Part shown: positions 1-12,592 of the stretch, piece by piece | Layout: the number at the start of each line of letters is the position of its first letter | How positions within the stretch are numbered: position 1 is the first letter of the stretch | Origin: Wurfbainia villosa | Taxonomy: Eukaryota > Streptophyta > Magnoliopsida > Zingiberales > Zingiberaceae | Assembly: GCA_025175895.1 (NCBI GenBank) | Contig: CM046005.1 | Span: 66,674,325-66,738,324, forward strand | Direction: 5' to 3' | Length of the DNA stretch: 64,000 nt | Notes under the pieces: generated by a model | What the model was told of the DNA's origin: nothing | Databases searched by the model: none | What the model saw: only the letters and a program-made list of their open reading frames with translations | Made by a program: the position numbers and the translations under genes

Positions 1-317
1 TGTACAGATCTGAGCATGTTCTTATTTGTTTTGATTATGCATGTGTGTGTATGAATATATATTGTATAATCATGGACCCCGAAGACAAACACAAAAATCG
101 GCGATCCATCCGTCGTCTCTTCCGCGGCTAACCAACTAGAAGAGTTGTGTTGCTTGAACAACTAGTTTGTTCAAGCGACCACTCAAGTTGTTAGCACGAC
201 GACGAAATGGTGTTGTTAAGGAAGCTCATCCCATCCGGATTAATCCTTTCATTAGTGAAAATTTTAATCCGGGGACATGGGAGCCAATGAGCCTCCGAAG
301 CATGCACTCAACATGAA
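1..317. other. unassigned flank before truncated element 1
   Basis: No coding frame or known repeat end is recognised. The internal sequence that elements E, D and G carry next to the 3' LTR, with its purine tract, is absent here. Similarity to their 3' non-coding block starts only near 318, so element 1 was probably truncated at about this point. A 9-bp inverted repeat (CCGGATTAA at 235-243, TTAATCCGG at 264-272) with a 20-base spacer is visible. Function unknown. Confidence 0.4.
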
Positions 318-1745
318 TGTCTCATATCCCAATGAGATCTTAAAATATCTCCCTTGGAGGAACACTTGCCTACAATCTTTCTAGTGATAAGTCTCATATC
401 ACTTTAGAGAGGCACTCCCTCAATTTTCCTCCCATGAGAAAAAATACACATCCATCGTCCCATGATAGATACCTCCCCCTAAAGGCTTGATCCCCCTTGA
501 CAACTGCACCAACAATGTCCTTGGAGAGTCTCTAAGCAAATAGGAATGCTAAACAATCAAAATTAAGGCAATTTTCAACAATGAACTCTCACACACCTTA
601 AAATTGATACTCACCCTAAACACTTCAATTAATCCATATCCAATGGATTTCCACCCTTTCTAATGCTCTCCAAAGCATGTTCTGGGGTTAGGAGTGGTTA
701 GAGGACCAAAACATAGCTAAACATGAACCTAACAACCATGGTTTACCCGAAATCAACATTATCAGTCGACTCTCTCAGATATCAGGCGACTCCTTCATCG
801 ATCATTGCCATCCATGGCGATGATGATAATCTAAATCAGTTTGATTTGAACATAAGTTCTAAAATTCATAAGTAAATATATATACGTTGAAAAATCATAA
901 ATATATGTACATTACTTATCACAATCATTATGGATGAAAAATATTTGAAAATTATTTTACCCACAAAATAGTGAGATTGATACAAAGTTCAAAAGTTGAG
1001 AAAAACTTCAATATTGAGCCCTCTTTATATCACCTCATTCAATGGTGATTGCTATCAAAAGATAGACTTCACTAAGGCTTTTAAAAATGTTTTTGAAATG
1101 TTTTTAAATTCTTTAATTCCTTTTTCCTAAACATCTCACTTGTATCTAAATGTGTAAGACAAATACAAGTCAAGTAATAGTGAGATGTGAGGTCTTTGTT
1201 ATTTAGGGTTTCATGCATATCTCTAGGCAATACTATTTGATTCCCTTATGCATGGAACTTCAAATCATGCCTTAGTCCTTAAATCCATTTTATTTATGCA
1301 TGAATAATGATTATGGAATAATTGATACAAAGATAAGAGCATGTGCCAAAATCATGATATCATGGCATGTGATTGAAATCTAAGCATACATGACATAAAA
1401 AATAACCCTAAAAATGATCATGATATTTTATATGATAAAAATAAATATGATGTCATATCATGGCATGACAAACAAAGCATGACAATTATAAAGTGCTAAA
1501 CTATAATTTACCTTAGTGTTGATTTCAAATTGTCATTTCTTATAATTAAATTCATTTTGCCTTAATGCCATTTATCCCCTTAGTGTGCCAAAAACTCAAA
1601 ATGGCACACCATTACTTCTAAGACCTACTTGTGCCAATTTAATCATTTTTCAACTTCTCAAAGCACATTGGCACAACCTAAAGTGTCAACTCACCATGGC
1701 TAGGTTAACTACCCATCCACTTAGGGTTGACACACCCTAACCCAT
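318..1745 (-). other. Element 1 non-coding 3' block
   Basis: No coding frame is convincing. The block shares a recognisable order of segments with D (22892-25842), E (39272-41117) and G (47371-49201). Shared segments include the tract around 930-1070 (ATATTTGAAAATTATTTTAC, then a segment about in-frame-free AT-rich sequence and a GGTGATTGCTATCAAAAG segment) and the ATCATGACATCATATT-like stretch near 1400-1460. A short palindrome cluster lies at 766-830. In an autonomous copia element this interval would hold pol. Confidence 0.6.
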
Positions 1746-3296
1746 TTAGCGTGAATCGATCAAGCTCCTAGCAACCCAATATCTATTGGAGCTCCTTGGG
1801 TTAACTAGGTATTCACTAGGGATCACTTACCTAGATACCTTCCAAATGACCCTTTTTGGCTTTGAAGCCTTAGGCAATTGGGTCTTCCTTAGGTCAACTC
1901 TCGAGGTGACTCCCCCTTTGACCTTCTTAGTAGCTACCTTAGTTTTTCTTGAATCCTTAGCCACTAAACAAACACGATGGCTAGTCTTAGGGATGACTTC
2001 CCTACTAACCTTGGTTTTCCTAGACCTAGAAATAGTTCCATAATTGATTGGAACATTATGGTAGGACATAGATTTGTTACCCAAACCTTTCTTGCCCTTG
2101 AACATTTCTTGTTTCCTAGGCCTTTAATTTTGAACATTTAACCCTTCAATTGAATTTGTAATTCTTGTTAGGGTCTTCTCAAGTTTCTCAAGCCTTGACC
2201 TCAAGGCTTGGTTCTCCACCTCTAATCTTTCCAATTTTGATCTATCATTAGATTTTTGGAAATTATTTTTCTTCTTAGGCATATTCCTAGATTTCTTGGG
2301 ATTAATGTCCAAATTTTCTTCAATTCTCCTAACGGACTCCCTAGGTAGAATTTGTCTAGAGTTATGGTGTCTAGGTTTGTCTTTAGGTTAATCAACATGC
2401 TTGGCACCTAGGCAACAATATCTATTTCTACTAGCATGCTTTTCATTAATAATAGCAAGTGAACTAAAATAATTTTTAGCATGCTTCTTAGTTCTATAAA
2501 TTGAAGGTGCATTAATTAAATTTACCTTGGGGTTAGCTTTGGAAGCTCCCCCTACATGAGATGCCCTTTCTTGTCCTTTCTTCTTCCCACAAGGGCATTG
2601 GCTTCTATAATGTCCCCGTTGATTGCATTTGAAGCACACAATGTGATCCTTGCTTTTAATTGTGGGGACACCGACATCTTTCTCCTTTGGTACCGGTTAA
2701 GCCCTCTTCACCTTCTTGGGACACTTACTTTTATAGTGCCCTTTCTCCCTACACTCAAAGCATATTATGTGACTTTTATTTTTAATTATAATGTATGAGT
2801 TACCTAGGGAGGTGGAAGCTTCTTGATCTTCACTTCTCCCGGATGTTGAAGCTTCTTCTTGATCTTGTTTCGGGATGGAAGGCCTCTCCTCCCCCGCAAT
2901 GCTAGAGGTGGAGGTCTCCACCAAGTCATCCACATCGTCGAAGGTTGATGGCAATTCTTCCTTATCATGGACCAATGTGGGCTCTTCATGAAATGTGATC
3001 ACCTTGTCCCATAGGTCCTTAGCATCCCTATATTCACCTAGTCTAGACAAAATATTGTTAGGAATCAAATCACTAAGCAATTTGATTACCTTGAGATTTG
3101 TCTTGAAACCCTTCATTTGGTCCTTGGACCATCTCGCCTTTTCAATTTGCCTATTTCTTTCATCCCTAGGCATTTCGAAACAATTTTCTTAAATTAGCAT
3201 TAAATCGAAATCAGTTTCAAAATATACCTCCATCCTTTTCTTCCACCGAGAATAATCTCCGTCGAATTTCGGTGGATGGATGTTGTAGTCAGCCAT
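1746..3296 (-). pseudogene. gag: Element 1 gag (two zinc knuckles), broken
   Basis: Structural capsid/nucleocapsid protein of a Ty1/copia element. The start is placed at the ATG at 3294-3296, just inside the primer-binding site; it opens MADYNIHPPKF and is broken after about 35 codons. The 2697-3173 piece carries the capsid-like middle, an acidic Ser/Thr/Glu-rich linker and zinc knuckle 1 (CFECREKGHYKSKC). The 2388-2639 piece carries knuckle 2 (CFKCNQRGHYRSQC). A coiled-coil segment (2124-2312, LEVENQALRSRLEKLEKTL) and a basic tail (1827-2105) follow. Several stops and frame changes make it non-functional. The order matches the 423-residue open frame of element D. Confidence 0.75.
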
Positions 3297-3339
3297 CTTG
3301 TCGTGCTTGTGTTGGAAGTTAGTCCTCGACAAGCTCCTC

Positions 3340-3351
3340 GCTCTGATACCA
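3340..3351 (-). other. Primer-binding site of element 1
   Basis: On the minus strand it reads TGGTATCAGAGC, the usual match to the 3' end of plant initiator tRNA-Met, two bases from the LTR end (CA at 3354). Confidence 0.85.
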
Positions 3352-3353
3352 CT

Positions 3354-4855
3354 TGTTGGATCGTCGGTGGCTAACTAGAGGGGGTGAATAGCCCCAATTT
3401 GCGTATACGGTGGAAGTCGATCGTTCTTGCATGCTTGTCTACAATGATCGTCAATATGCGCAGCGGAAATAATAGAAATACACAACAAATACAATACAAC
3501 ACACAAGACACAATCGATATACGTGGTTCAAAACCTTACGTTTCCTACTCCACGAGTGAGCTCAATGAGCTCATGTTATGCACACGGCACTAACAACAAC
3601 TCCTTCTCGACAACACGTCGGAGGTGGAGAAACCTCGTACATGGATTACATAAGTAATACAATGAATACAAGCTAATACAAGACAATAAACAAAACAAGT
3701 AAAGAACACTTTACAACAATGCTTTGAACTCTTTGCTTGTAGCATTTCTTGGTTTGGCTCTTGAAGGTCTGGAATACAGCAGCAATTCTCCTCCAAAATC
3801 TCCCCAAAAACTCTTGTTGAAATCCTCCCCAAGATCCTCCTTTTATGCTTGTCTCGGGCTGATTTGGCGCCGATCAGTCGATTACTCATGGCCTCCAGTC
3901 GACTGATCCTATAGTCGTTTTCTCACAGTGGCCAAATCCACGTTGGCAAAAACCCAATGGATTACTATCAGTTGACTGATCATACCCAACAGTAGACTGG
4001 TTACCCAATCAGTCGAGTGCTCGGCGTGATCACTCGATTGGAAAATATTCTGTGCCCGAATTCACCCGAATCGATCGGTGATCTCCTCATCGATCCGTGA
4101 TTGTGTAGTCGACGCCCTTCCTTGACAATGATCGCTCACCAGAACTTGGTCAGTCGAACACCGATCGACACCAATCGACCTAGAGTAGTCGACTAGTAGC
4201 TATACCAATCGATTGATGTTGGGTAAAACCTCAAACACCAAGTTGTTTGAGCATCCGACCGTCGAGTAAACCCTCAAACACCACGTTTGAGCCTCTGATA
4301 CTCAGTCTTAGCCACTTGGCCAAGTTCACCTCATCCTCTCAAGGAGTTCCCCACCGAAGCTCTCTTCCCTCGGCCTACGTCCCTCGGATACACCAAGTGC
4401 ATGACTTCACAATGTCATCCTTCACGTCTCTTGCCCTCGAAGTATGCTTCCCTTGGGCCTCACTCCATTCACTCCCCGTCCAACAATCCCTCGGATGCAC
4501 CAAGTGCATGGCTTCGCAATGACATCCTTCACCGACTCAAGGACCCCGAGCCTAGTGAACTTGCCAAGTCCTCAAGACTTCCCACACCAAGCCTCATGCT
4601 TTGATTTTCACCGCCAAGTCTACACACTTGGACTTACATGGCCAACCCATGTTGGACTTTCCAACACCAAGCCCTATGCTTGGATTTTCCCCACACCAAG
4701 CCCCATGCTTGGACTTTTCACCACCAAAGCTATACACTTGGATTTACGTGGCCAACCCATGTTGGAGTTCCCATGACAATCCCATGTCATGCGTTTTGTC
4801 TAACATCAAAATATAGTTCGAGTCAAACTCGAGTCTTAGGTCGATTGCACCAACA
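3354..4855 (-). repeat. 5' LTR of element 1
   Basis: On the minus strand it begins TGTTGGTGCAATCGAC and ends with the ...CCAACA motif next to the primer-binding site, about 1.5 kb. It has the common layout of LTRs in this window: hairpin-unit array near the U3 start (4614-4765), degenerate CAGTCGACTG cluster (about 3870-4215), and the CTATTCACCCCCTCTAG stretch close to its 3' end (around 3370-3390). Confidence 0.85.
4614..4765 (-). repeat. hairpin-unit array in LTR of element 1
   Basis: Consecutive short units of the form CCAAG...CTTGG separated by GACTTT-like links. One unit has the changed pair CCAAC...GTTGG (4752-4765), which keeps complementarity. Confidence 0.7.
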
Positions 4856-7568
4856 CAATATTGAAAACTTAAAAATATCACTTAAAGGAGTTAGGAATAA
4901 AAATATATATTCAATAAATTTAGAAAGATCCTCAATCAAGTGTCATTTGACACAACAAGAGGAAAGTTGGTTGTGGCATAGACGACTTGCTCACATCAAC
5001 TTTAGGAATATAACTAAGTTAAGTGAGACTATCTTAGTTAGAAGTTTGTCTAAACTTAAAAATATTGAAAGCAAAGTTTGTAATGCTTGCCAACAAGAAA
5101 AACAAACTAAGTCCCAACATAAATTAACTAATTAAGGTCGAACAAGCTCAATACTTGAATTAATTCACTTAGACTTATTCAATTCACATGGGGTAAAATC
5201 ACTTAGTGGAAATTTATACTGTTTAGTGATAATAGATGATTACTCTAGGTTTACATAGGTAAAATTCCTAAAACAAAAAGATGAAACATTTGAAGTATTT
5301 AAAAACTTTAGTAAACAAATAGAAAATGAAATAGATCTTAAGATAAAAAGAATAAGAAGTGATAATGGAGGTGAATTTAAAAATCAAAAATTTACAACAA
5401 TGTGTCTAAAATGGATATCACCATGAATATTCATGCCCTAGAACACCTCAACAAAAATGGAATAGTATAAAGAAAAAATCGAACTCTACAAAAAGCTGCT
5501 AGGTCAATGTTAAATGAATATAATTTACCTAGCTACTTATGGGTCGAAGTTATAAACACTGCATGTTATGTACAAAATAAAGTAATAATTAATAAATTAT
5601 ATAATAAAATATCTTATGAAATTTTTAATAATAAAATACCTACAATAAATTATTTAAGAGTATTTGGATGCAAAGTATTCATTTTGAACAAAAAAGATTA
5701 TCTTGGAAAATTTTCTTCAAAAACTGATGAAGGAATATTTCTTGGATATTCAACCACTAGTAGGGCCTATAGGATTTATAATAAGAAAACTCTAAAAATT
5801 GAAGAAACAACTAATGTAAAGTTTGATGTAGAAGAAATTACAAATGGTCCAACAAACACACTAAAAAATAATCAAGATGAGGTAAATGAAATTATACTTG
5901 ATGAAGAAGAACAAACTCAATATCAAGACAACTTAAAGACACTTAGAATTAATCCAAACCATCGACTTGAAAAAGTATTAGGAAATCCAACTCTAGGAGT
6001 TCAAACTAGATCTACCTTAAGAAACTTAAGTCAAATCACATTAATATCAAAGTTAGAACAAAAGTCAATAGATGAGGCTTTACCTGATACTGATTAGATA
6101 ATAGCCATACAAGAAGAACTAGCACAATTTGATAGAAATGAAGTATGAGACTTAGTACCTCCACCAACAAATAAATCAATTATAGACACTAAATGGGTAT
6201 TTATAAATAAATTAAATGATCAAGGAGAAATCATAAGGAATAAAGCTCAATTAGTAGCTAAAGGATTTAATCAAGTAGTAAAATTAGACTATGATGAAAC
6301 TTATGCCCCATTAGCTAGGCTTGAATCAATTAGGATGTTGCTAGCGTATGTAGCACACAAAAGATTCAAGCTATACCAAATGGATGTTAAATCCGCTTTT
6401 TTAAATGGAGTAATAAAATAAGAGGTATACGTAAGTCAACCCCTATGTTTTGAAAGCTTAGAATACCCTAATCATGTATATAAATTAAAAAAGGCCTTGT
6501 ATGGATTTAAACAAGTTCCTAGAGCTTGGTATGAGAGACTATCTTCATACTTAATCTCAAAAGGCTTTAGACAAGGTCAAATTGACTCAACTCTGTTCGT
6601 AAAAACTTTGAAGCTAAATATTTTTATTACTCAAATATATGTAGATGATATAGTATTTGGATCAACAAATTCAAATTTTTTGAAAGAATTCATAAACTTA
6701 ATGGAACAAGAATTTGAAATGAGTCTAGTAGGTGAATTAAATTTCTTTTTTGGTTTACAAATAAAACAAACAAGAGACAATAATTATATATATCAAAACA
6801 AATATGCAAGAGAGTTGATTAAAAGATTTGGAATGGAAAATGCAAAAGAAATAAAAACACCCATGGCAACAAATGTTATATTAAATGATGACAAAGAAGG
6901 AAAGTCTGTAGATCTAAATTACTATAGAAGTGTCATAGGTAGTTTACTATACTTAACTACAAGTAAACCTAACATATTATTTGCAGCAAGTATGTGTGAT
7001 AGATATCAGACCTATGCTAAGGAATCACATTTAACACATGTCAAAAGAATCCTAAGATACATTAAAGGAACAATTAATGTAGGTATGTGATATCCAAGAA
7101 CTAATAACTTTGAGTTAGTAGGATACTCTATCTCATACTATGCTGGGTGTAAACTAGATAAAAAAAAGTACTAGTGGAGGATGCCAACTCTCAGGATCAT
7201 GCTTAGTAAGCTAGTTCAGTAGGAAGCAACATTGTATTGCTCTTTCCACAATTGAAGCCGAATACATAGCATTAGGTGAATGTGTGACACAATTATTATG
7301 GATGATGCACACACGTAAAGATTTTGAATTAGAATACAAAAAGGTCAAAACATTGGTTGATAACATAAGTTAAATAAACTTAATAAAAAATCCAATCCAT
7401 CACTCACATACTAAACATATTGATGTTAAATATCACTTTATGAGAGATAATGTGGCAAAGGGCAGTATTGAACTCAACTATGTTGAGTCCAAGTCTAATC
7501 TTACTAACATCTTCACTAAACCACTTCAAGAAGCTGAGTTTAGTATACTTAGAAGACAACTTGGATAA
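4856..7568 (+). pseudogene. pol: Element F pol (integrase, RT, RNase H), decayed
   Basis: Remains of a SIRE/Maximus-type copia polyprotein whose 5' part lies beyond the element 1 insertion. In order: GAG-pre-integrase zinc region (LWHRRLAH, CNACQQ; 4960-5100); integrase core with the Asp motifs LIHLDLF and IIDDYSR (about 5150-5260); integrase C-terminal part (5507-6097); RT with KSAFLNG and catalytic YVDD (6638-6649); RNase H with STIEAEYIA (about 7240-7270); and the conserved tail ending at 7568. Premature stops include those near 5135, 6095, 6148 and 6420. A frameshift occurs around 7160 in an A-run. Not functional. Confidence 0.85.
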
Positions 7569-8914
7569 TGCTTAGTAGACTAGGATGCTTTAGTGTTCTA
7601 TTCAAAATCTATTTTGTTTTATTAAGTAATATTATTTTCTTAAAAGAAAACTTAAAAAATTAATCTAGCCTAGGTCAATTTTAGATTTCATGATCCCATA
7701 GACCTAGGTAAGCCTTTGCACCTCACAAACACCTAGGATCACCTATTTGTGTATTGAGCCACGAAGATGGGCATGAGATGTTAGGACTGCACCCTAGGTT
7801 CCAGATGTAGATTCAGTGCATCGACATGAACCAACACGGGGTTTAAATAGTGAATCAATCACTTCGGTGATTAACTCTAATTCAAAGCTTGATGATAATT
7901 CTATATCACTTGAGCTACTAAAGAGTTGGAAATTTACTTTAAGAATAATTTTTAGATGTGTATTTTCAATATATAAATTATGTATAGGAATTCATGCTTG
8001 GATATTTATTATCTCATTTGCATTATCTTAACTTAATTTTAGGGTGAATTTTTAAATTTTATTGCTTTTTTTAAGGGAGAGTTTTTTAAAAGTTAAAAAA
8101 AATTACCTCTTATTATATATTATTATTGAGGGAGAGTTTTGAAAATTAAAATATTGAGAATTTTGAAAATTTTAATTTGACTTTTTGGGTATTTTAATAA
8201 AATTTTTCAAATTTTGAAAATTTTAGAAAGTTTAATCTTTTGTAAAGGTTAAGTAATTTTGTAAATTTTGATAAGAGTTATTTGAAATCAAATAAAGGGG
8301 GAGATTGTATTTTCAAAGTAAACTTTATAACATAAATTTAGGGGGAGTGTTGATAAAGAATTTTCGAAACTAGAGTTTTGAGAAAACATTGAATTAAGAA
8401 GAGAAAATTTTCTATAAGTTGTTTTCACAACTTAAAAATTAATCTTATACTTTACAATTTTGAAACACTTATAAAAAGTAAAGTTTCAAAAACTTAAGAT
8501 AATAAACTTAGCTGATTTTGAAAAACCCTAAGTGTGGTTGAAAAACTTAGGCTTTTGAAAGATTAAGTACTTTGATATTTTTAAAGCTTATGCATTTTTG
8601 AAGTACTTTTGAAGCTGGTCAAATAAATATATTTTAACTTTTAGTCCTTATGTTTGAAAAGATTTAAAACTCATCTTTATATTATGGCATTTGGTGGTTA
8701 ATAATTCTTTTGATGTATGCCAAAGGGGGAGAGAGAGAGAAGGTTTAAAGTTATAGAAATTTAAAGTAAGAAAGTTTTTCATGCATATGAGCATCTCATG
8801 CATTTAAATATATTTTTGTCTCAATGAATTCCTGATATATGTTAATCTTGAATATTTCAAATTGATTATCCTAACTTTAACTGATGTGTTGTTATACATC
8901 AAAAAGGGGGATAT
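7569..8914 (+). other. Element F 3' non-coding region with polypurine tracts
   Basis: AT-rich, no credible coding frame. Purine-rich tracts of the AAAGGGGGAGA type occur near 8297, 8340, 8724 and 8900. The last (AAAAAGGGGGA, 8900-8910) lies immediately before the 3' LTR and is the likely plus-strand primer. The ORF 7816-8031 has no recognisable features. Confidence 0.6.
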
Positions 8915-10247
8915 TATTGGTGAAGAGAGCATCACTCCTTAGTTTTTATGTATGAACCATAGTTAAATTTAGGAATTACTTGTGGTTTGATATATGTGGT
9001 AAGTGTGCAGGCTTAACAGGAAGGCCTAGTAGGTAAGGCAGATCGGAGACTAGGCAATGCATGGGAAGTCCTAGTAGGTCGTGTTGACCGGATACTAGGC
9101 ATAAGACTTGATAGATAAGGAGGACCAGACACCAGGCAGGAAGTCCGGATGGGTTAGGAGACTAGACATCTAGCATGAAGACCGGTTGGGTCAAAAGACC
9201 AGATAATCGACATGAAGTCTGACTGGGTTAGGGAGACCAGACAGTTGATGGAAGCCTTGGTGGGTCAAATCAGATGTCAATAATGGTAAGTCTGGCAGGG
9301 CAGCCGACAGGTAAGCCTCAAGTGAAGAGGTGAGGCCGAGGCCTCTGTAGGGGGGAAAATCTAGGCATCGATCCGATGGATAGTCTGTATAGGACTTAGA
9401 AGTCGAGATCGAGCAGTATTACTATTGCTATTGTATATTTATACTATTTGCTTTTTCTAATCTCATTTTCTAGGGAACAGTCGACTGAAAAAATTCTAGT
9501 CGACTAAGTATGGTCCAGTCGACTGGATACACAGTTGTAAAGATTAGCTGGTGATCTATCAAAGATCTGGCTGCCCAGATGGAAAGAGTTCCAGTCGACT
9601 GGGGAGGTCCAGTCGACTGGAAAGGTAAACTTCCCGATACGAAGTCAAGTGACCTAGAGTCAACTGGAATAGGTCCAGTCAACTGGGAAGGTCGAAGTAC
9701 CATATCGACGGCCTGATGTGGAGACGACTGGAAGGCATTCGAGTCGACTGGAAATGACTTATAAAAGAAATGCACTACCAGCTTCAAAAATAACTCATCT
9801 ACTACATCCAAGTGATGTTGCAAGAATTCCTCATCCGTGAGAGCATCTACACGCCAACACTTCACACTCCGAGCTACATTTCTACAATCAAAAGGAGTGT
9901 CGGTATAAGCTTTACATTGTATTTACTTTTTGCTCTTGTATTTAATTTCTAGAGGGAAGGTAGTGTGTTACCTTTCTCTTTCATCTTTATAAAGCGAATA
10001 CCCTCTGAGTTCGAGAGTTTCGAATCGAAGGGATTTTTAGTGATTACCCATCGAGGTAGCTCTCGGAGAGCTATGGGCCTTGGAGTAGCAACCCTGCTAG
10101 GGTTGTGAACCAAGTAAAGTAATCTAGTCATATTTCTTTTTCCACTACAATTACTCTTTAATTTCTTAAAAGATAAAATAAGTTTTTAAAATAAAATTTT
10201 TAATATTCCGAGATTCACCCTCTCTCTCGGACAACTTCGATCCAACA
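8915..10247 (+). repeat. 3' LTR of element F
   Basis: Begins TATTGGTGAAGAGAGC after a purine tract and ends ...GATCCAACA. It contains a CAGTCGACTG cluster at about 9478-9750 immediately followed by a TATA-like box CTTATAAAAG (9758-9767). The ORF 9470-9865 is only a reading through this cluster. The first bases are TA rather than the canonical TG. Confidence 0.75.
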
Positions 10248-10646
10248 GACAACTCGAAGGTTGTGGGACCATGTAACAGGGGTTTCCCATCGATAGCAAC
10301 TCACTAGCTCTATCTCTCCGAAAGGAAACTTTGGTTTGGAATAGGTAAAACCTGTGTAGTTCAAAAAATTCACATCGGAATTAAAATAAGATGGACTACC
10401 CATAAAAATAATCATGGAAAACTATGGGACATAATTAGTTGACTTGTTCAGCATCATATAGATGAAATCAAAATCCTAGGATCTCCTTTGAACTTGAGTA
10501 AATCATCTTCTTACTTTTTGTGACACCCACATTTGAGCTTTGTCCATTATGATTCTAGGATAGAGTAATTTCCTACATTGTGATCAAGTTTAGACAATCG
10601 GATTCACTGAGTAAATCGATAATCAAATATCAGTCCCCGTGGGATC
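10248..10646. other. unassigned sequence left of solo LTR A
   Basis: No recognised gene; the 66-residue minus ORF 10215-10415 overlaps the LTR F boundary and resembles nothing I know. The end (10600-10646) continues across the solo LTR A insertion into 35926-35965. Rejoined by their GGATC duplication the two flanks read as one uninterrupted stretch (CAGTCCCCGTGGGATC next to GATATTTTTATTACTTG). Confidence 0.5.
10642..10646. repeat. target-site duplication of solo LTR A (left)
   Basis: GGATC, matched by GGATC at 35921-35925. Confidence 0.85.
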
Positions 10647-11855
10647 TGTTGAGAATCAATGGTCGCGCTAGAGGGGTGGGGGTGAATAGCTATTTTTCAT
10701 AGAATTCATTCACATTCGTCTACAAGATGTTAGTGTGCACAGTGGAATACAAATAGAAATAAACACAACACTAGACAAACACTCACAAAAGACAAGGCAA
10801 TATAACGTGATTTGGAACCTTAGGATTCCTACTCCACGGGCCAAGCTCAAATGAGCTCTAGTGATACAAACCACCACTAATTAACCTCTCCTTCTCGTAA
10901 AACACTCCAGAGGTGGAGAAAACCTCTTACAATAATTCTTACAACAATAAGAAAGAAATACAAGCAAATACAAATGAAATACAACAAACAACGTAAAGAA
11001 CACTTTACCTAAGGTTGCTTTAAATGCTTTGCTTGTTGGTTTCTTGGATGAGCTTGAAGGACCCTGAAATGCACCAGCACTTAGCCTCAAATCTCCCCTA
11101 GAAGCACTGTCAAAAACCTCCCCTTCGTGCTCCTTTTAAAGCTGCAACTCGAATTATTTTTTGCCTAACAGTCGATTGCTCCTGTAGTCGTTGTCTCACA
11201 AAGGCTTAATCCATGCTGGAAAAACTCCAACAAATAGATCATCAGTCGACTGCCAAACCCTAGCAGTCGACTGCTACCCCGTCATTCGACTGCCCAGTTG
11301 ACTATAGAACTTTCTATGCTCGTGGCCATAAACAGCAGTCAACTGCCCTCCATGGCAGTCAACTGCTCGGCTAGTTGACTGCCAAGGCCATGCGACCGCA
11401 GTCGAGCTCCAATCGACTCCAGACCAGTCTACATATCATAATCTCAGTCGACTGCTCAGAGTTGACTAGGCTACCAAGTGTCAAAACACTTAACCAGTCG
11501 ACTGGTCCATAGTCCCAGTTGACTGATAAACCTCAGACATGAGTTTTAACCCAAGTATGATCCCCTCATACTTGCTAGACCACCCTTAGCCTAGACTTAA
11601 GCCTTCTAGCCACCTCCATCAGCCTCACACCTATCGGATCCCTCTAAGTCATCCATGACTTGTTCATCCATACACTATCCTTTAGGTGCTTCCATTGGCT
11701 ATTGTCATGTTAATCGGGTCTACACTACCAAGGTACATTTGGACTTATGCTGCTAAGACACACGCTTGGACTTTACGCCTCCAACCATTGGACTTATGCT
11801 GCCAAGACTATGGCTTAGACTATATGCCACCAATATCACACCTTGGACTTCCCTT
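10647..11855 (-). repeat. solo LTR A, 3' portion
   Basis: Contains the degenerate CAGTCGACTG cluster (about 11170-11530), a TTTTAAAG box (11135-11142) on its transcription-start side, and the beginning of its hairpin-unit array (about 11720-11850). Ends at the CCCTT target site of element B. Confidence 0.8.
11851..11855. repeat. target-site duplication of element B (left)
   Basis: CCCTT, matched by CCCTT at 35669-35673. Confidence 0.85.
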
Positions 11856-12592
11856 TGTTGGAACGTTGGTGGCCGGCTAGAGGGGGGTGAATAGCCCTTA
11901 ATTGTCGTACGGTGGAAGTCGTTCTTAATCGTCTACAATAATCGTTAGCGCAAGCAAAAATATAAAGCTAAGACAATTAAGAACAACACAAAATAAAGAA
12001 CAATGCTAACAAAAGATATAACATGGTTCACGGCCTTGCCACTAATCCACGGTCTGATTCATCTCCGATGAATCACTCTGAAACCAATCCAATATGGTCT
12101 CTCGCTTTAGCGAAAGCAAGGTGGAGGAAAACCTTCTTAGAACACACACTCCTTCTTACAATAAAATTAAAGTAAGAACAAGAAGAAGGAGTTTAACACT
12201 TGTGGAGCACTTGGATGATAGTTTGGAGCATGAACATTAGCCATCCAAAAGCCCACACCTTCTCTATAAATAGAGAAGGATGTTTTCTTCCCGTTGAATT
12301 CTAGCAGTCAACTGATGCCCCGATCAGTCGACTGCTTCTGTAGCCATTGCCCAATAACGGCTTCTTCTACATTGGATTTCATCCAACGGCTCCCACATCA
12401 GTCGACTGATCATCCCATCAATCGACTAATGGAGCTATCAGTCGAGTGCCGAAAGGGACAACTCGACTGATCACCATTCTGTGCCCGAAACCCTCGCGAC
12501 CATTCGACTGATGCCATCAGCAATTGACTGATGGTCTCGGTAGTCGACTGCCAACCCGTGGCAGTCGACTGATGGCACAGAAACCAGACTCG
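11856..12592 (-). repeat. 3' LTR of element B, part 1
   Basis: Shares its first 200 bases with the 5' LTR at 34393 (TGTTGGAACGTTGGTGG against TGTTGGAATGTTGGTGG). It holds a TATA box (CTATAAATAGAG around 12263-12274, symmetric on both strands) next to a CAGTCGACTG cluster (about 12300-12580). Confidence 0.85.
12588..12592. repeat. target-site duplication of element C (left)
   Basis: ACTCG, matched by ACTCG at 30943-30947. Confidence 0.9.

Larger units (their letters stand above)
318..4855 (-). mobile_element. Element 1: gag-only copia retrotransposon, 3' truncated
   Basis: In minus orientation it reads 5' LTR (3354-4855), primer-binding site, decayed gag (1746-3296) and a non-coding 3' block (318-1745). 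No protease, integrase, reverse transcriptase or RNase H is present. The 3' LTR is missing. The LTR end at 4855 directly abuts copia pol of opposite orientation, so it appears to have inserted into element F; the other target-site copy cannot be seen. The build matches elements D, E and G. Confidence 0.75.

Noticed and set aside
235..272. 9-bp inverted repeat as a possible terminator or regulatory hairpin
   Set aside because: Isolated, with no transcript context; such stems occur by chance in AT-rich plant DNA.
3340..3351. tRNA gene suspected from the tRNA-Met match
   Set aside because: Only the 12-base primer-binding match is present; no cloverleaf, and it adjoins an LTR. The same holds for the other primer-binding sites.
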